A DNA stretch of 11,775 bases, taken from positions 1 through 11,775 of the forward strand of contig SEHC01000051.1 of assembly GCA_004173415.1 (NCBI GenBank), read 5' to 3'. The translations under genes were made by a program, and so were the position numbers. Positions 1-6,241 of the stretch are shown piece by piece. Source of the stretch: Lysobacteraceae bacterium. GTDB lineage: Bacteria; Pseudomonadota; Gammaproteobacteria; Xanthomonadales; Xanthomonadaceae. How positions within the stretch are numbered: position 1 is the first letter of the stretch; each line of letters begins with the position of its first letter. The notes beneath the pieces were generated by a model, which made no database searches, had not been told where the DNA came from, and was given only the letters and a program-made list of their open reading frames with translations.

Positions 1-279
1 GTCGGCGCGACCGCCCCGTTCGTGGGCCTGCTGGGTACCGTGTGGGGCATCTACGGCGCCCTGATCAAGATCGGCGCGACCGGCCAGGCTTCCATCGACG
101 CAGTCGCCGGTCCGGTCGGCGAGGCGCTGATCATGACCGCCCTGGGCCTGTTCGTGGCGATCCCCGCGGTGTTGGCGTACAACTTCTTCAACCGCACCAA
201 CAGTGCCACCAACGCCAAGTTCGACACCTTCGCGCACGACCTGCACGACTTCTTCGCCACCGGCTCGCGCGTGCGCTGA
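1..279 (+). CDS. exbB: ExbB, TonB-system proton channel subunit (3' end only)
   Basis: This is the C-terminal 92 residues of an ExbB/TolQ/MotA-family inner-membrane protein; the 5' end lies outside the window and the frame is open from base 1. ExbB forms the pentameric channel that, with ExbD, uses the proton gradient to drive TonB. Two conserved membrane segments are visible: one starting GATAPFVGLLGTVWGIYGAL (residues 2-21 of the fragment) and one around EALIMTALGLFVAIPAVLAY (41-60). Both carry the threonines typical of the channel lining (T13 and T46 of the fragment). The tail after the last helix is short and charged, as usual for ExbB. exbD1 starts 50 bases downstream on the same strand. 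ExbB is preferred over TolQ because two ExbD genes follow and no tolR/tolA is present. Confidence 0.93.
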   Translation, partial: VGATAPFVGLLGTVWGIYGALIKIGATGQASIDAVAGPVGEALIMTALGLFVAIPAVLAYNFFNRTNSATNAKFDTFAHDLHDFFATGSRVR

Positions 280-329
280 GCCGGTCCGAAGCACGTACAG
301 ATCCAACCGCATAAGAACGGAGCCCGGAA

Positions 330-758
330 ATGGCCTTCAGTAGTGGTAACGACAGCGGCGGCCCCATGGCCGACATCAACGTCACGCCCCTCGTGGACGT
401 GATGCTGGTACTGCTGATCATCTTCATCATCACCGCACCCCTGATGTCGCACAAAGTGCAGATCAAGCTGCCCGAGGCCAACCTCAACCAGGACCCCGAA
501 GCAGCCGAGAAGCGCAAGCTGCCCATCACCATTTCGGTGAAGGAGAACGGCGACCTGTACTGGGGCGATGAGCGCATCACCAAGGAAATCCTGGAGTCGC
601 GCCTTTCCAGCACCGCCCAACTCACTCCGCAACCGCCGCTCAACCTGCGCGGCGACCGGACCACGAAGATGCGCACCATCAACGAAGTGACCAAGATCGC
701 CCAAGAACAGGGCATGCTGGACATCGGCTTCGTCGCGACCAAAGACAGGAGCCAGTAA
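330..758 (+). CDS. exbD1: ExbD1, biopolymer transport protein
   Basis: A 142-residue ExbD/TolR-family protein, the ExbB partner in the proton-driven motor that powers TonB-dependent siderophore and nutrient uptake. The N-terminal cytoplasmic stretch ends in the family signature ADINVTPLVDVMLVLLIIF. D23 sits at the start of the single transmembrane helix (about 21-42) and corresponds to the proton-carrying aspartate of the family. A periplasmic domain follows, ending with a typical GMLDIGFVATK strand. The ATG is supported by GGAG at 319-322, seven bases upstream. exbD2 begins three bases after the stop codon. Xanthomonas campestris is known to carry tandem exbD1 and exbD2 genes after exbB, which matches this layout; the numbering is assigned from gene order. 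Confidence 0.93.
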   Translation: MAFSSGNDSGGPMADINVTPLVDVMLVLLIIFIITAPLMSHKVQIKLPEANLNQDPEAAEKRKLPITISVKENGDLYWGDERITKEILESRLSSTAQLTPQPPLNLRGDRTTKMRTINEVTKIAQEQGMLDIGFVATKDRSQ

Positions 759-860
759 GCCATGGCATTTACTACCGGTTCCGGCAGGGGCCAGCCGATG
801 GCCGACATCAACGTCACTCCGCTGGTCGACGTGATGCTGGTACTGCTGATCATCTTCATC
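396..860 (+). repeat. Paralogous repeat between exbD1 and exbD2
   Basis: The stretch 396-428 in exbD1 recurs without mismatch at 828-860 in exbD2 (33 bases, encoding DVMLVLLIIFI), inside a longer similar region that starts at the internal ATGGCCGACATCAACGTCAC (366 and 798). The third exbD carries a less exact copy around 1396-1428. This marks tandem gene duplication. Such close identity could support recombination or conversion between the copies. Confidence 0.8.
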
Positions 861-1181
861 GTGACCGCGCCGGTCATGACCTACCCGATCGACGTCGACC
901 TGCCGCAGCGGGTGATCAACCCGCCGCCGCAGGTACGCGAACCGCCGCCGCCGATCGAACTCAAGATCGACGCGACCGGCCAGGTCACCTGGAACAACGG
1001 CACGGTCCAGATCAGCGCCCTGCAGAGCATGATGGAAGCGGAAGTCCAGCGCGATCCGACCAACCAGCCGCTGCTGCAGATCGACGCCAATCCCGATGCG
1101 CAGTACGACGTGATGGCCAAGGTGCTGGCCGCAGCCAAGAACGCACGGATGCTCAAGATCGGTTTCGTCCAGCAGCAGTAA
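762..1181 (+). CDS. exbD2: ExbD2, second biopolymer transport protein
   Basis: A 139-residue ExbD paralogue. Its first 40 residues nearly copy ExbD1 (MADINVTPLVDVMLVLLIIF, proton-pathway aspartate D23), followed by a divergent periplasmic domain with a proline-rich linker (PPPQVREPPPPIEL). Its SD, AGGAG, lies inside the end of exbD1 and the genes are three bases apart, so it is almost certainly co-transcribed and possibly translationally coupled. In X. campestris the equivalent second gene is known to be dispensable for ferric iron uptake while exbD1 is needed, so this copy may serve other TonB-dependent substrates; for this organism that is inference. A strong hairpin terminator follows the stop codon by about 33 bases. 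Confidence 0.92.
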   Translation: MAFTTGSGRGQPMADINVTPLVDVMLVLLIIFIVTAPVMTYPIDVDLPQRVINPPPQVREPPPPIELKIDATGQVTWNNGTVQISALQSMMEAEVQRDPTNQPLLQIDANPDAQYDVMAKVLAAAKNARMLKIGFVQQQ

Positions 1182-1214
1182 TCCGGTCGACCGCATCACT
1201 GCAGACGATTGCTT

Positions 1215-1248
1215 CCACGCCGCCTCCGGGCGGCGTGGTCGTTTCCGG
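1215..1248 (+). terminator. Hairpin terminator after exbD2
   Basis: A perfect 10-bp stem, CCACGCCGCC (1215-1224) with GGCGGCGTGG (1229-1238), closes on the tetraloop TCCG, which fits the extra-stable UNCG class with a C-G closing pair. It is followed only by TCGTTTCC, so the U-tract is weak. The position just after exbD2 suggests it ends most exbB-exbD1-exbD2 transcripts. Confidence 0.7.
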
Positions 1249-1265
1249 CGCACGACTTATCCAGG

Positions 1266-1287
1266 GCCCGGCTTGCGTCGGCCGGGC
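1266..1287 (+). other. Second GC-rich hairpin in the exbD2-exbD3 gap
   Basis: GCCCGGC (1266-1272) pairs with GCCGGGC (1281-1287) around an 8-base loop. No U-tract follows. It lies between the terminator-like hairpin and the third exbD gene. It may back up termination or act in the 5' leader of the next gene; the sequence does not decide. I see no convincing -35/-10 pair in the 151-base gap. Confidence 0.35.
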
Positions 1288-1332
1288 TCGGGGGCGTAGC
1301 GTGGGCTTAGCCACCGATGCAAGGAGTCCGCC

Positions 1333-1725
1333 ATGGCTTTCTCTGCTTCCGTCCGTGCCCCGGCCATTGCCGAAATGAACATGACCCCATTGGTCGACGT
1401 GATGCTGGTCCTGCTGGTGATCTTCATGGTTTCGACGCCGATGCTGTCGCGAAACTTGCAGGCCACGTTGCCGCAAGCCGCGCCGCCGTCGCCGCTCAAG
1501 CCGATGCAGTTGCGGGTGGCCGTCGGCAGCGACGGTTCCTACCGGCTGGACGACAGACCGCTGGGCAACCAGGAGCTGTGGGAAAGGCTGGAAGCGGCGG
1601 TCGCCGCCGATCCGCGCGTGGTCCTGCGGGTCAGTGCCTCGGGCGATGCGGACTACCAGGGCATGGTCACGGTGTTGTCCGAAGCGCGCGCGCGGGGTAT
1701 CGCCAATATCGGGATCCAGCCCTGA
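1333..1725 (+). CDS. Third ExbD-family protein
   Basis: A 130-residue ExbD/TolR-family protein. The signature MNMTPLVDVMLVLLVIFMVS gives one transmembrane helix (about 19-40) with the proton-path aspartate at D22. The periplasmic domain that follows ends in ARGIANIGIQP, the usual last strand. The start is well supported by AAGGAG eight bases upstream. The N-terminal tail lacks the Gly/Ser-rich SSGNDSGG or TTGSGRGQ lead seen in ExbD1 and ExbD2, and the periplasmic part is shorter and Pro/Leu-rich (QAAPPSPLKPMQLRVAV). The gene stands 151 bases after exbD2 behind a hairpin terminator, so it is probably expressed at a different level. It could feed the same ExbB or another proton-channel complex; I would not assign TolR, because no tol genes are seen. 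The 70 bases between it and pdxJ (1726-1795) show no clear terminator. Confidence 0.88.
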   Translation: MAFSASVRAPAIAEMNMTPLVDVMLVLLVIFMVSTPMLSRNLQATLPQAAPPSPLKPMQLRVAVGSDGSYRLDDRPLGNQELWERLEAAVAADPRVVLRVSASGDADYQGMVTVLSEARARGIANIGIQP

Positions 1726-1795
1726 GCAAGCCGGTAAGCAGGGATTTGGCCGCGGCCCGGCAGGGCAATGGGCAAACCGCTGGTCCGCGTAGAAG

Positions 1796-2557
1796 CTAGG
1801 CCGCCGGGGCCGTCCGCAGGATCCGCAGGTAGCCATGGACCGTGGATTCCAGGCCTGCATACAGCGCTTCGCCGATCAGCGCATGGCCGATGGAAACCTC
1901 GAGCAAGCCAGGCACGGCCTGGAGGAAATCGGCCAGGTTGGCCTGGCTCAGGTCGTGTCCGGCATTGACCCCCAACCCCAGCGCCTGTGCCTGGCTGGCG
2001 GTGGCGATGCAATCGGCCAGGGCCGGGCCGGCAGCACCGTGCGCGTGGGCCTCGGCATACGGGCCGGTGTAGATCTCGATGCGATCGGCGCCGCTCTCCC
2101 GCGCCTGCTCCAGTCCGCTGACCGCTGCATCGACGAACAGGCTGACCCGGCAGCCCAGTGATTTCAATGCAGCCACCAGCGGACGCAGGCGCTCGCCGTC
2201 GCGGGCGAAATCGAAGCCGTGGTCGGAGGTAACCTGGCCGTCGCCATCGGGCACCAGCGTGGCCTGTGCCGGCCGCGCCTGCCTGCACAGCTCGATCAGG
2301 CCCGGGTAGCCGGGCCGCGGCGGGGCGAAGGGATTGCCCTCGATGTTGAGTTCGACCTGCAGGTGCCGGGTCAGTGCGGCCAGTGCCAGCACGTCGTCGC
2401 TGCGGATGTGGCGCTGGTCCGGACGTGGATGCACGGTGATGCCATCGGCGCCGGCCTGCAGGCAGGTGCGCGCGGCGCGCACGACGTCAGGTTCGCTGCC
2501 GCCGCGCGAGTTGCGGATCACCGCGATCTTGTTGACGTTGACGCTGAGCGCGGTCAT
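1796..2557 (-). CDS. pdxJ: Pyridoxine 5'-phosphate synthase PdxJ
   Basis: A 253-residue cytoplasmic TIM-barrel enzyme. It makes pyridoxine 5'-phosphate from 1-deoxy-D-xylulose 5-phosphate and 3-amino-2-oxopropyl phosphate, the ring-closing step of the DXP-dependent vitamin B6 pathway. Family motifs are in order: VNVNKIAVIRNSRGG (6-20), GADGITVHPRPDQRHI with H43/R45/H50 (36-51), LNIEGNP with catalytic-type E73, IEIYTGPYA with E161, NAGHDL with H201, and IGHALIG near the end. Length is normal. The N-terminal NVNK replaces the NIDH I recall in E. coli, which seems to mark a PdxJ subgroup rather than damage. The start fits the family N-terminus although its SD is weak. It is the last gene of a likely cls / small membrane protein / pdxJ run, 31 bases after the small gene, and is tail-to-tail with the third exbD. 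Confidence 0.95.
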   Translation of the reverse strand: MTALSVNVNKIAVIRNSRGGSEPDVVRAARTCLQAGADGITVHPRPDQRHIRSDDVLALAALTRHLQVELNIEGNPFAPPRPGYPGLIELCRQARPAQATLVPDGDGQVTSDHGFDFARDGERLRPLVAALKSLGCRVSLFVDAAVSGLEQARESGADRIEIYTGPYAEAHAHGAAGPALADCIATASQAQALGLGVNAGHDLSQANLADFLQAVPGLLEVSIGHALIGEALYAGLESTVHGYLRILRTAPAA

Positions 2558-2588
2558 CGGCAGATGCCGGTTTCGATTCGCGCCCGGC

Positions 2589-2855
2589 TCAAGGCTGGGC
2601 CGGCGGCTCGGGCGGCTGTTGCAGGCCGGCCTTGCGCGCTTCGGCGATCTCGCGCAGGCGACGCAGTTCCAGCGGGTCGATCATCTGGCTTTCGTCGCGG
2701 CTGCCGCTGCCGATGCGCGCGGCATACCAGCCCATGATCCAGGCCACGAACAGCCCCAGCGAGAGCAGGAGGCAGACCACCATCAACGCCGCCGACGTGG
2801 TCTTCAATGCGACCCCCATCGCGGCCAGGGCAAGCAGCAAGAACAGCCAGTGCAT
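2589..2855 (-). CDS. Small two-helix membrane protein, function unknown
   Basis: An 88-residue protein I cannot place in a named family. Two hydrophobic helices are evident, about residues 2-17 (HWLFLLLALAAMGVAL) and 24-44 (LMVVCLLLSLGLFVAWIMGWY). A charged, probably cytoplasmic tail follows with an amphipathic stretch, DPLELRRLREIAEARKAG, and a proline-rich end (PPEPPAQP). The start is set by GGAGGGG, about eight bases upstream of the ATG. The frame stays open upstream, but that part lies in the antisense shadow of cls and is not credible. It sits between cls (65-base gap) and pdxJ (31-base gap) on the same strand, so it is probably co-transcribed with pdxJ. Nothing in it suggests a link to B6 synthesis. 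Confidence 0.8.
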   Translation of the reverse strand: MHWLFLLLALAAMGVALKTTSAALMVVCLLLSLGLFVAWIMGWYAARIGSGSRDESQMIDPLELRRLREIAEARKAGLQQPPEPPAQP

Positions 2856-2883
2856 GGATCGTTCCCCTCCGGGCAATGCCGAA

Positions 2884-2889
2884 ATTCTA
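2884..2889 (-). promoter_or_regulatory. Possible -10 box ahead of the small membrane gene and pdxJ
   Basis: TAGAAT on the - strand, 28 bases before the small gene's ATG. It would place the transcript start near 2877, giving a roughly 22-base leader that contains the GGAGG ribosome site. No good -35 is found at 16-18 bases spacing (nearest TTGGCG is 20 away). The same hexamer precedes cls. A 5-bp inverted repeat, GTTTC...GAAAC (2893-2910), overlaps the spacer. Confidence 0.35.
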
Positions 2890-2920
2890 CTAGTTTCGTT
2901 GCCAGGAAACGCCAACCGGT

Positions 2921-4375
2921 TCACAGCAACGGCGACATCAGGCGGGCCAGCGCCTCGGGCAGGCGATTGCGCCAGAACGACCGGTTGCGCTGGTCCTGGA
3001 CCGGGGCCGAATCGGCCATCTCGCCCTCGATCAGCTGGGCCAGGGTGGCGGCGATGGTGCGGTCGCGGAACAGCATCGACACCTCGAAATTGAGGCGGAA
3101 GCTGCGGTGGTCGAAATTGGCGCTGCCGATGATCGCCAGATGGTCGTCGCACAGCAGGGCCTTGCTGTGGAGCAGGCGCGGGCCGTATTCGTAGACCTTG
3201 ATGCCGGCGGCCAGCAGTTCGTCGAAATACGAGCGGGCCGCATAGGTCACCAGCCGCGAGTCGCTCAGCTTGGGCACCAGCAGGCGCACGTCCAGGCCAC
3301 CCAGGGCCGCCGAGGTCAGGGCCATGCGCGCGGCTTCGCCGGGGACGAAATACGGAGTGACCAGCCAGACCCGCGACTTCGCCTCGTGGATCGCGGCCAC
3401 GTGCAGGCGGTGGATCGCCTCCCACGAGGAATCCGGGCCCGAAATCAGGGTCTGTGCCGAGATCCCGCCGGCCACGCCCGGCTCGGTCGCGCGCCACAGC
3501 TGGGTACCCTCGAAGTCCTTGCGCTTGTGCCCGGTGGCATAGGTCCAGTCCTCCACGAACACCAGTTGCAGGCTGCGCACCACCTCGCCTTCGATGCGCA
3601 GGTGCAGGTCGCGGTAGGCGTTGTGGTGCAGGCGCTCGTTCTCCTCGTCGGTGATGTTGATGCCGCCGGTGAAGGCGATGCGGCCATCGACGATCACGAT
3701 CTTGCGATGGGTGCGCAGGTTGAGCCAGGGCCGGGTGAAGGGCCGGAACCGGGTCGGGTGGAACCAGGCGAATTCGGCCCCGGCCCCCAGCAGCGGGCGC
3801 AGGAAGGCGCGGCTGACTTTCGAAGAACCCACCGCGTCCAGCAACAGCCGGACCTTGACCCCGGCCCTGGCGCGCTCCACCAGGGCGTCGCGCAGGCGCG
3901 TGCCGGTCTGGTCGGGCATGTAGATGTAGTACTCCAGGTGGATGTGGTTGCTGGCCGCGGCGATGGCATCGAGCAGGGCGTCATAGGTCGCCGCCCCGTC
4001 GACCAGCAATTGCACCGAGGTGGCCGTCGAGGGTGGCAGCCCGGTGGTGGCCTGGGCCAGCTGCCCCAGCTCCGGATGGCCGTCGTCGACCGGGCTGACC
4101 GCATCGTGCGCGTCCATGTCCAGCCGCGACAGGTGCCGGCGGAGGCGGTGGCGGGTAATCTTCTGCGGGCCCAGCAGGAAGTAGATCAGGTAGCCGGCAT
4201 AGGGCAGCATGGCCAGCGACAGCACCCAGCTCAGGGTCGCGACCGGTTCGCGCTTCTGCAGCACGATCCAGAAGCACAGCGGCACCAGGTACAGCAGCCA
4301 CGCGGCGGTCAGGTACAGCTTCAGGTGCGGAATGGAAACGAACGCATTCCACGCGGAGTGAACGGTCTCGAGCAT
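2921..4375 (-). CDS. cls: Cardiolipin synthase, phospholipase D superfamily
   Basis: A 484-residue membrane enzyme that condenses two phosphatidylglycerol molecules (or a related phospholipid pair) into cardiolipin at the inner membrane. Two N-terminal hydrophobic segments (about 20-40 and 46-68, the second ending YLIYFLLGPQK) match the PLDc_N region. Two complete HKD catalytic motifs follow: HRKIVIVD with H223/K225/D230 and HSKALLCD with H403/K405/D410, each followed by the usual GG/GSANFDHRS strand. Length is typical of bacterial Cls. Which paralogue (ClsA- or ClsC-like) cannot be settled here; the two N-terminal helices favour ClsA-like. The ATG has no Shine-Dalgarno sequence but lies exactly where transcription from an upstream TAGAAT box should begin, suggesting a leaderless message. 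It is divergent from the radical SAM gene, with 56 bases between the start codons. Confidence 0.93.
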   Translation of the reverse strand: MLETVHSAWNAFVSIPHLKLYLTAAWLLYLVPLCFWIVLQKREPVATLSWVLSLAMLPYAGYLIYFLLGPQKITRHRLRRHLSRLDMDAHDAVSPVDDGHPELGQLAQATTGLPPSTATSVQLLVDGAATYDALLDAIAAASNHIHLEYYIYMPDQTGTRLRDALVERARAGVKVRLLLDAVGSSKVSRAFLRPLLGAGAEFAWFHPTRFRPFTRPWLNLRTHRKIVIVDGRIAFTGGINITDEENERLHHNAYRDLHLRIEGEVVRSLQLVFVEDWTYATGHKRKDFEGTQLWRATEPGVAGGISAQTLISGPDSSWEAIHRLHVAAIHEAKSRVWLVTPYFVPGEAARMALTSAALGGLDVRLLVPKLSDSRLVTYAARSYFDELLAAGIKVYEYGPRLLHSKALLCDDHLAIIGSANFDHRSFRLNFEVSMLFRDRTIAATLAQLIEGEMADSAPVQDQRNRSFWRNRLPEALARLMSPLL

Positions 4376-4381
4376 AGTTTG

Positions 4382-4387
4382 ATTCTA
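4382..4387 (-). promoter_or_regulatory. cls: Putative -10 box for a leaderless cls transcript
   Basis: TAGAAT on the - strand occupies -12 to -7 relative to the A of the cls ATG, with spacer CAAACT. A start point at the usual distance falls on that A. No SD motif precedes the ATG. The -35 region (about 4405-4411) does not resemble TTGACA, so the box stands alone. Leaderless messages have been reported in Xanthomonas. Confidence 0.5.
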
Positions 4388-4431
4388 TGCGGAGTCGCCG
4401 CCATTGAGACCGCAACCGGCGAGACTGGGAC

Positions 4432-5505
4432 ATGGGCGCAGCGATCAAGGGCAGGGGTTCCAGCGGCTACCTGCCCGGACGTTTCGAGGTCGCGGTCAGC
4501 GAGGCCGTGGATGACGGCTGGGAACCGGACGCGGCCGAAGAGTTCGCCGAGGTCCTGCCCCGCACCCAGGTCCGCGAAGAGACCGCGCGCAGCATCATCA
4601 GCCGCAACCAGTCGCCGGACATCGGCTTCTCGCAGTCGGTCAATCCCTACCGCGGCTGCGAGCACGGCTGCTCGTACTGCTTCGCGCGGCCCTCGCACGC
4701 CTACCTGGGCCTGTCGCCGGGCCTGGACTTCGAGACCCGGATCTTCGCCAAGACCAATGCGCCGGAGCTGCTGCGCCGCGAGCTGGCCCGCCCCGGCTAC
4801 CAGGTCAGCCCGATCGCGCTGGGCATCAACACCGACGCCTACCAGCCGGTCGAGCGCAAGCTGCAGCTGACCCGGCGCCTGATCGAAGTGTTCGCCGAGA
4901 CCCGCCATCCTTTCACCCTGATCACCAAGAACGCGCTGGTCACCCGCGATCTGGACCTGCTGGCGCCGCTGGCGCGCGACGACCTGGTGCGGGTGCATTT
5001 TTCGGTGACCTCGCTCGACAACCGGCTTTCGGCGGTGCTGGAACCGCGTGCCTCGGCGCCGCACGCCCGGCTGCGGGCGATCAGGACCCTGCGCGAAGCC
5101 GGAGTGCCGGTCGGGGTCATGGTCGCGCCGGTGATCCCGTGGGTGAACGACAGCGAGCTGGAAGCGGTGCTCGAGGCGGTGCGCGCCGCCGGAGCGCAGA
5201 GCGCGGGCTACGTGCTGCTGCGCCTGCCGCACGAGGTCGCCCCGCTGTTCCGCGACTGGCTGCAGACCCACGTGCCCGAGCGTGCCGAACACGTGATGAG
5301 CACGATCCGCCAGCTGCGTGGCGGCAAGGACTACGACGCGGCCTTCGGCAAGCGCATGCGCGGCCAAGGGGTGTATGCCGACCTGCTGGCGCGCCGGTTC
5401 GCCCTGGCGGTGAAAAGGTGCGGTTTCCCGGGGCAGGCTCGCGCGCTGGACTGTAGCCGTTTCGTGGCTCCGCGCCCGCCCTCGCCCCAGGGCGAACTGT
5501 TCTGA
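4432..5505 (+). CDS. Radical SAM protein, PA0069 / SplB-like family
   Basis: A 357-residue cytoplasmic radical SAM enzyme of the little-studied PA0069 family, distantly related to spore photoproduct lyase. The [4Fe-4S] cluster motif is CEHGCSYC (C76, C80, C83) inside the family-specific context NPYRGCEHGCSYCFARPSHA. A partial TIM barrel follows, with GINTDAYQPVE, TLITKNALVTRDLDLL and HFSVTSLD strands. A helical C-terminal domain ends with LDCSRF...QGELF, resembling the usual ...QLSLF tail. The reaction and substrate are not known; the likeness to SplB invites a DNA- or tRNA-repair idea, but nothing here tests it. The start has only a weak GGGA upstream. It is divergent from cls and tail-to-tail with the dioxygenase gene, with 31 bases between stops that hold only a short GCGCGC...GCGCGC hairpin (5508-5527). 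Confidence 0.88.
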   Translation: MGAAIKGRGSSGYLPGRFEVAVSEAVDDGWEPDAAEEFAEVLPRTQVREETARSIISRNQSPDIGFSQSVNPYRGCEHGCSYCFARPSHAYLGLSPGLDFETRIFAKTNAPELLRRELARPGYQVSPIALGINTDAYQPVERKLQLTRRLIEVFAETRHPFTLITKNALVTRDLDLLAPLARDDLVRVHFSVTSLDNRLSAVLEPRASAPHARLRAIRTLREAGVPVGVMVAPVIPWVNDSELEAVLEAVRAAGAQSAGYVLLRLPHEVAPLFRDWLQTHVPERAEHVMSTIRQLRGGKDYDAAFGKRMRGQGVYADLLARRFALAVKRCGFPGQARALDCSRFVAPRPPSPQGELF

Positions 5506-5536
5506 AGGCGCGCGGCGGGGTGCGCGCGGGCCAGGC

Positions 5537-6241
5537 TCAACCCTCGCGGTAGAGCCGCTCGGCGGGCTGGAACAGGATCCAGCTGGTGGCGATGAACTTG
5601 TCGCCGCCCTCGGGCCGGTTGCCCCGGTGGGTATGGGTGAAGGCGGTCGGCGCGATCAGCAGGCTGCCGGTGCGTGGGGTGACCTTGCGCTGCTGGAACA
5701 GGAATTCGGTCTCGCCCTGCTCGAAGTCCTCGTTGAGGTACAGCGTCCACAGCAGGTGCCGATGCAGGGTCTCGGCGCCCGCGTCGCGCGGATACAGTTC
5801 GCAATGCCAATAGGGATAGCCGCCTTCGCCGGCGGCATACCATTGCAGGTTGATCGCGCCGGGGCGCAGGCAGGTGCGGGCCAGCTCGGCGAGCTGGGCA
5901 TCGCCCATGCTGGCGAAGTCCTCGGCCTGCAGGCGGCGCAGCGCGCCGTCGGCGCCGGGCTGCTGCAGCATCAGCGGCGAGATCAGCACTTGCGGGTACT
6001 TGCGCAGGTAGCCGAGCACGCCGGCGAACACCGCCTGCTGCAGGCGCTGCTCCACGTCGGACCATTCGCCTTCATGGCCGATGCGCAGGTCGCGGCTGCG
6101 CTTGAGTTCCGGATACACGCCGCCGCCGACCTGGCCGGGTTGCAGGCCGCCGCTGCCGCGCAGCCGGGCCACAATCGCCTCGCAGCTGGCCCGGTCCAGG
6201 GCCGCGTCGGTGACTTCGATGAAGTCCGCGCGGCCGGTCAT
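5537..6241 (-). CDS. 2-oxoglutarate/Fe(II)-dependent oxygenase
   Basis: A 234-residue protein with the double-stranded beta-helix core of prolyl-4-hydroxylase-like 2OG/Fe(II) oxygenases. The iron triad is best read as H146-x-E148 (WHCELYP) and H203 (FTHTH), with K215 (GDKFIATSW) where other members have the Arg that binds the 2-oxoglutarate carboxylate. The glutamate in place of the usual aspartate is notable; I believe relatives in this subfamily share HxE. The N-terminal half is helical and contains GGGVYPELKRSRDLRIG. The substrate is unknown; a protein or small-molecule hydroxylase is a guess. The start is chosen because its ATG shares a base with the fbp stop (TGATG, 6239-6243), a classic coupling arrangement. 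The frame is open for 76 more codons upstream, but that lies over fbp and is out-of-frame shadow. Confidence 0.85.
   Translation of the reverse strand: MTGRADFIEVTDAALDRASCEAIVARLRGSGGLQPGQVGGGVYPELKRSRDLRIGHEGEWSDVEQRLQQAVFAGVLGYLRKYPQVLISPLMLQQPGADGALRRLQAEDFASMGDAQLAELARTCLRPGAINLQWYAAGEGGYPYWHCELYPRDAGAETLHRHLLWTLYLNEDFEQGETEFLFQQRKVTPRTGSLLIAPTAFTHTHRGNRPEGGDKFIATSWILFQPAERLYREG

Noticed and set aside
51..1253. A 400-codon open frame on the - strand opposite exbB-exbD2
   Set aside because: It is antisense to three recognisable genes; its composition (many H, Q, D, R, G) is typical of GC-rich shadow frames and no family motif is visible.
1748..1795. Terminator between the third exbD and pdxJ
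   Set aside because: GGCCGCGGCC is a palindrome but has no loop or U-tract; no convincing hairpin was found in the 70-base gap.
2893..2910. GTTTC...GAAAC inverted repeat upstream of the small membrane gene as an operator
   Set aside because: Arms of only five bases with an 8-base spacer are easily explained by chance.
3107..4870. A 587-codon open frame on the + strand across cls and into the radical SAM gene
   Set aside because: It is antisense to the clear HKD-motif cls and out of frame with the radical SAM protein; low-complexity G/R/Q/V-rich product.
5456..5505. The PSPQGELF tail of the radical SAM protein as a possible REP-like repeat that invaded the gene end
   Set aside because: TCGCC-CCAG-GGCGA is a short hairpin resembling REP-type arms, but the tail also fits the usual ...QLSLF ending of this family and no second copy is present in the window.
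5506..5536. GCGCGC...GCGCGC hairpin as a bidirectional terminator between the radical SAM and oxygenase genes
   Set aside because: The arms are self-complementary simple sequence, the stem is short, and no T-tract follows on either strand.
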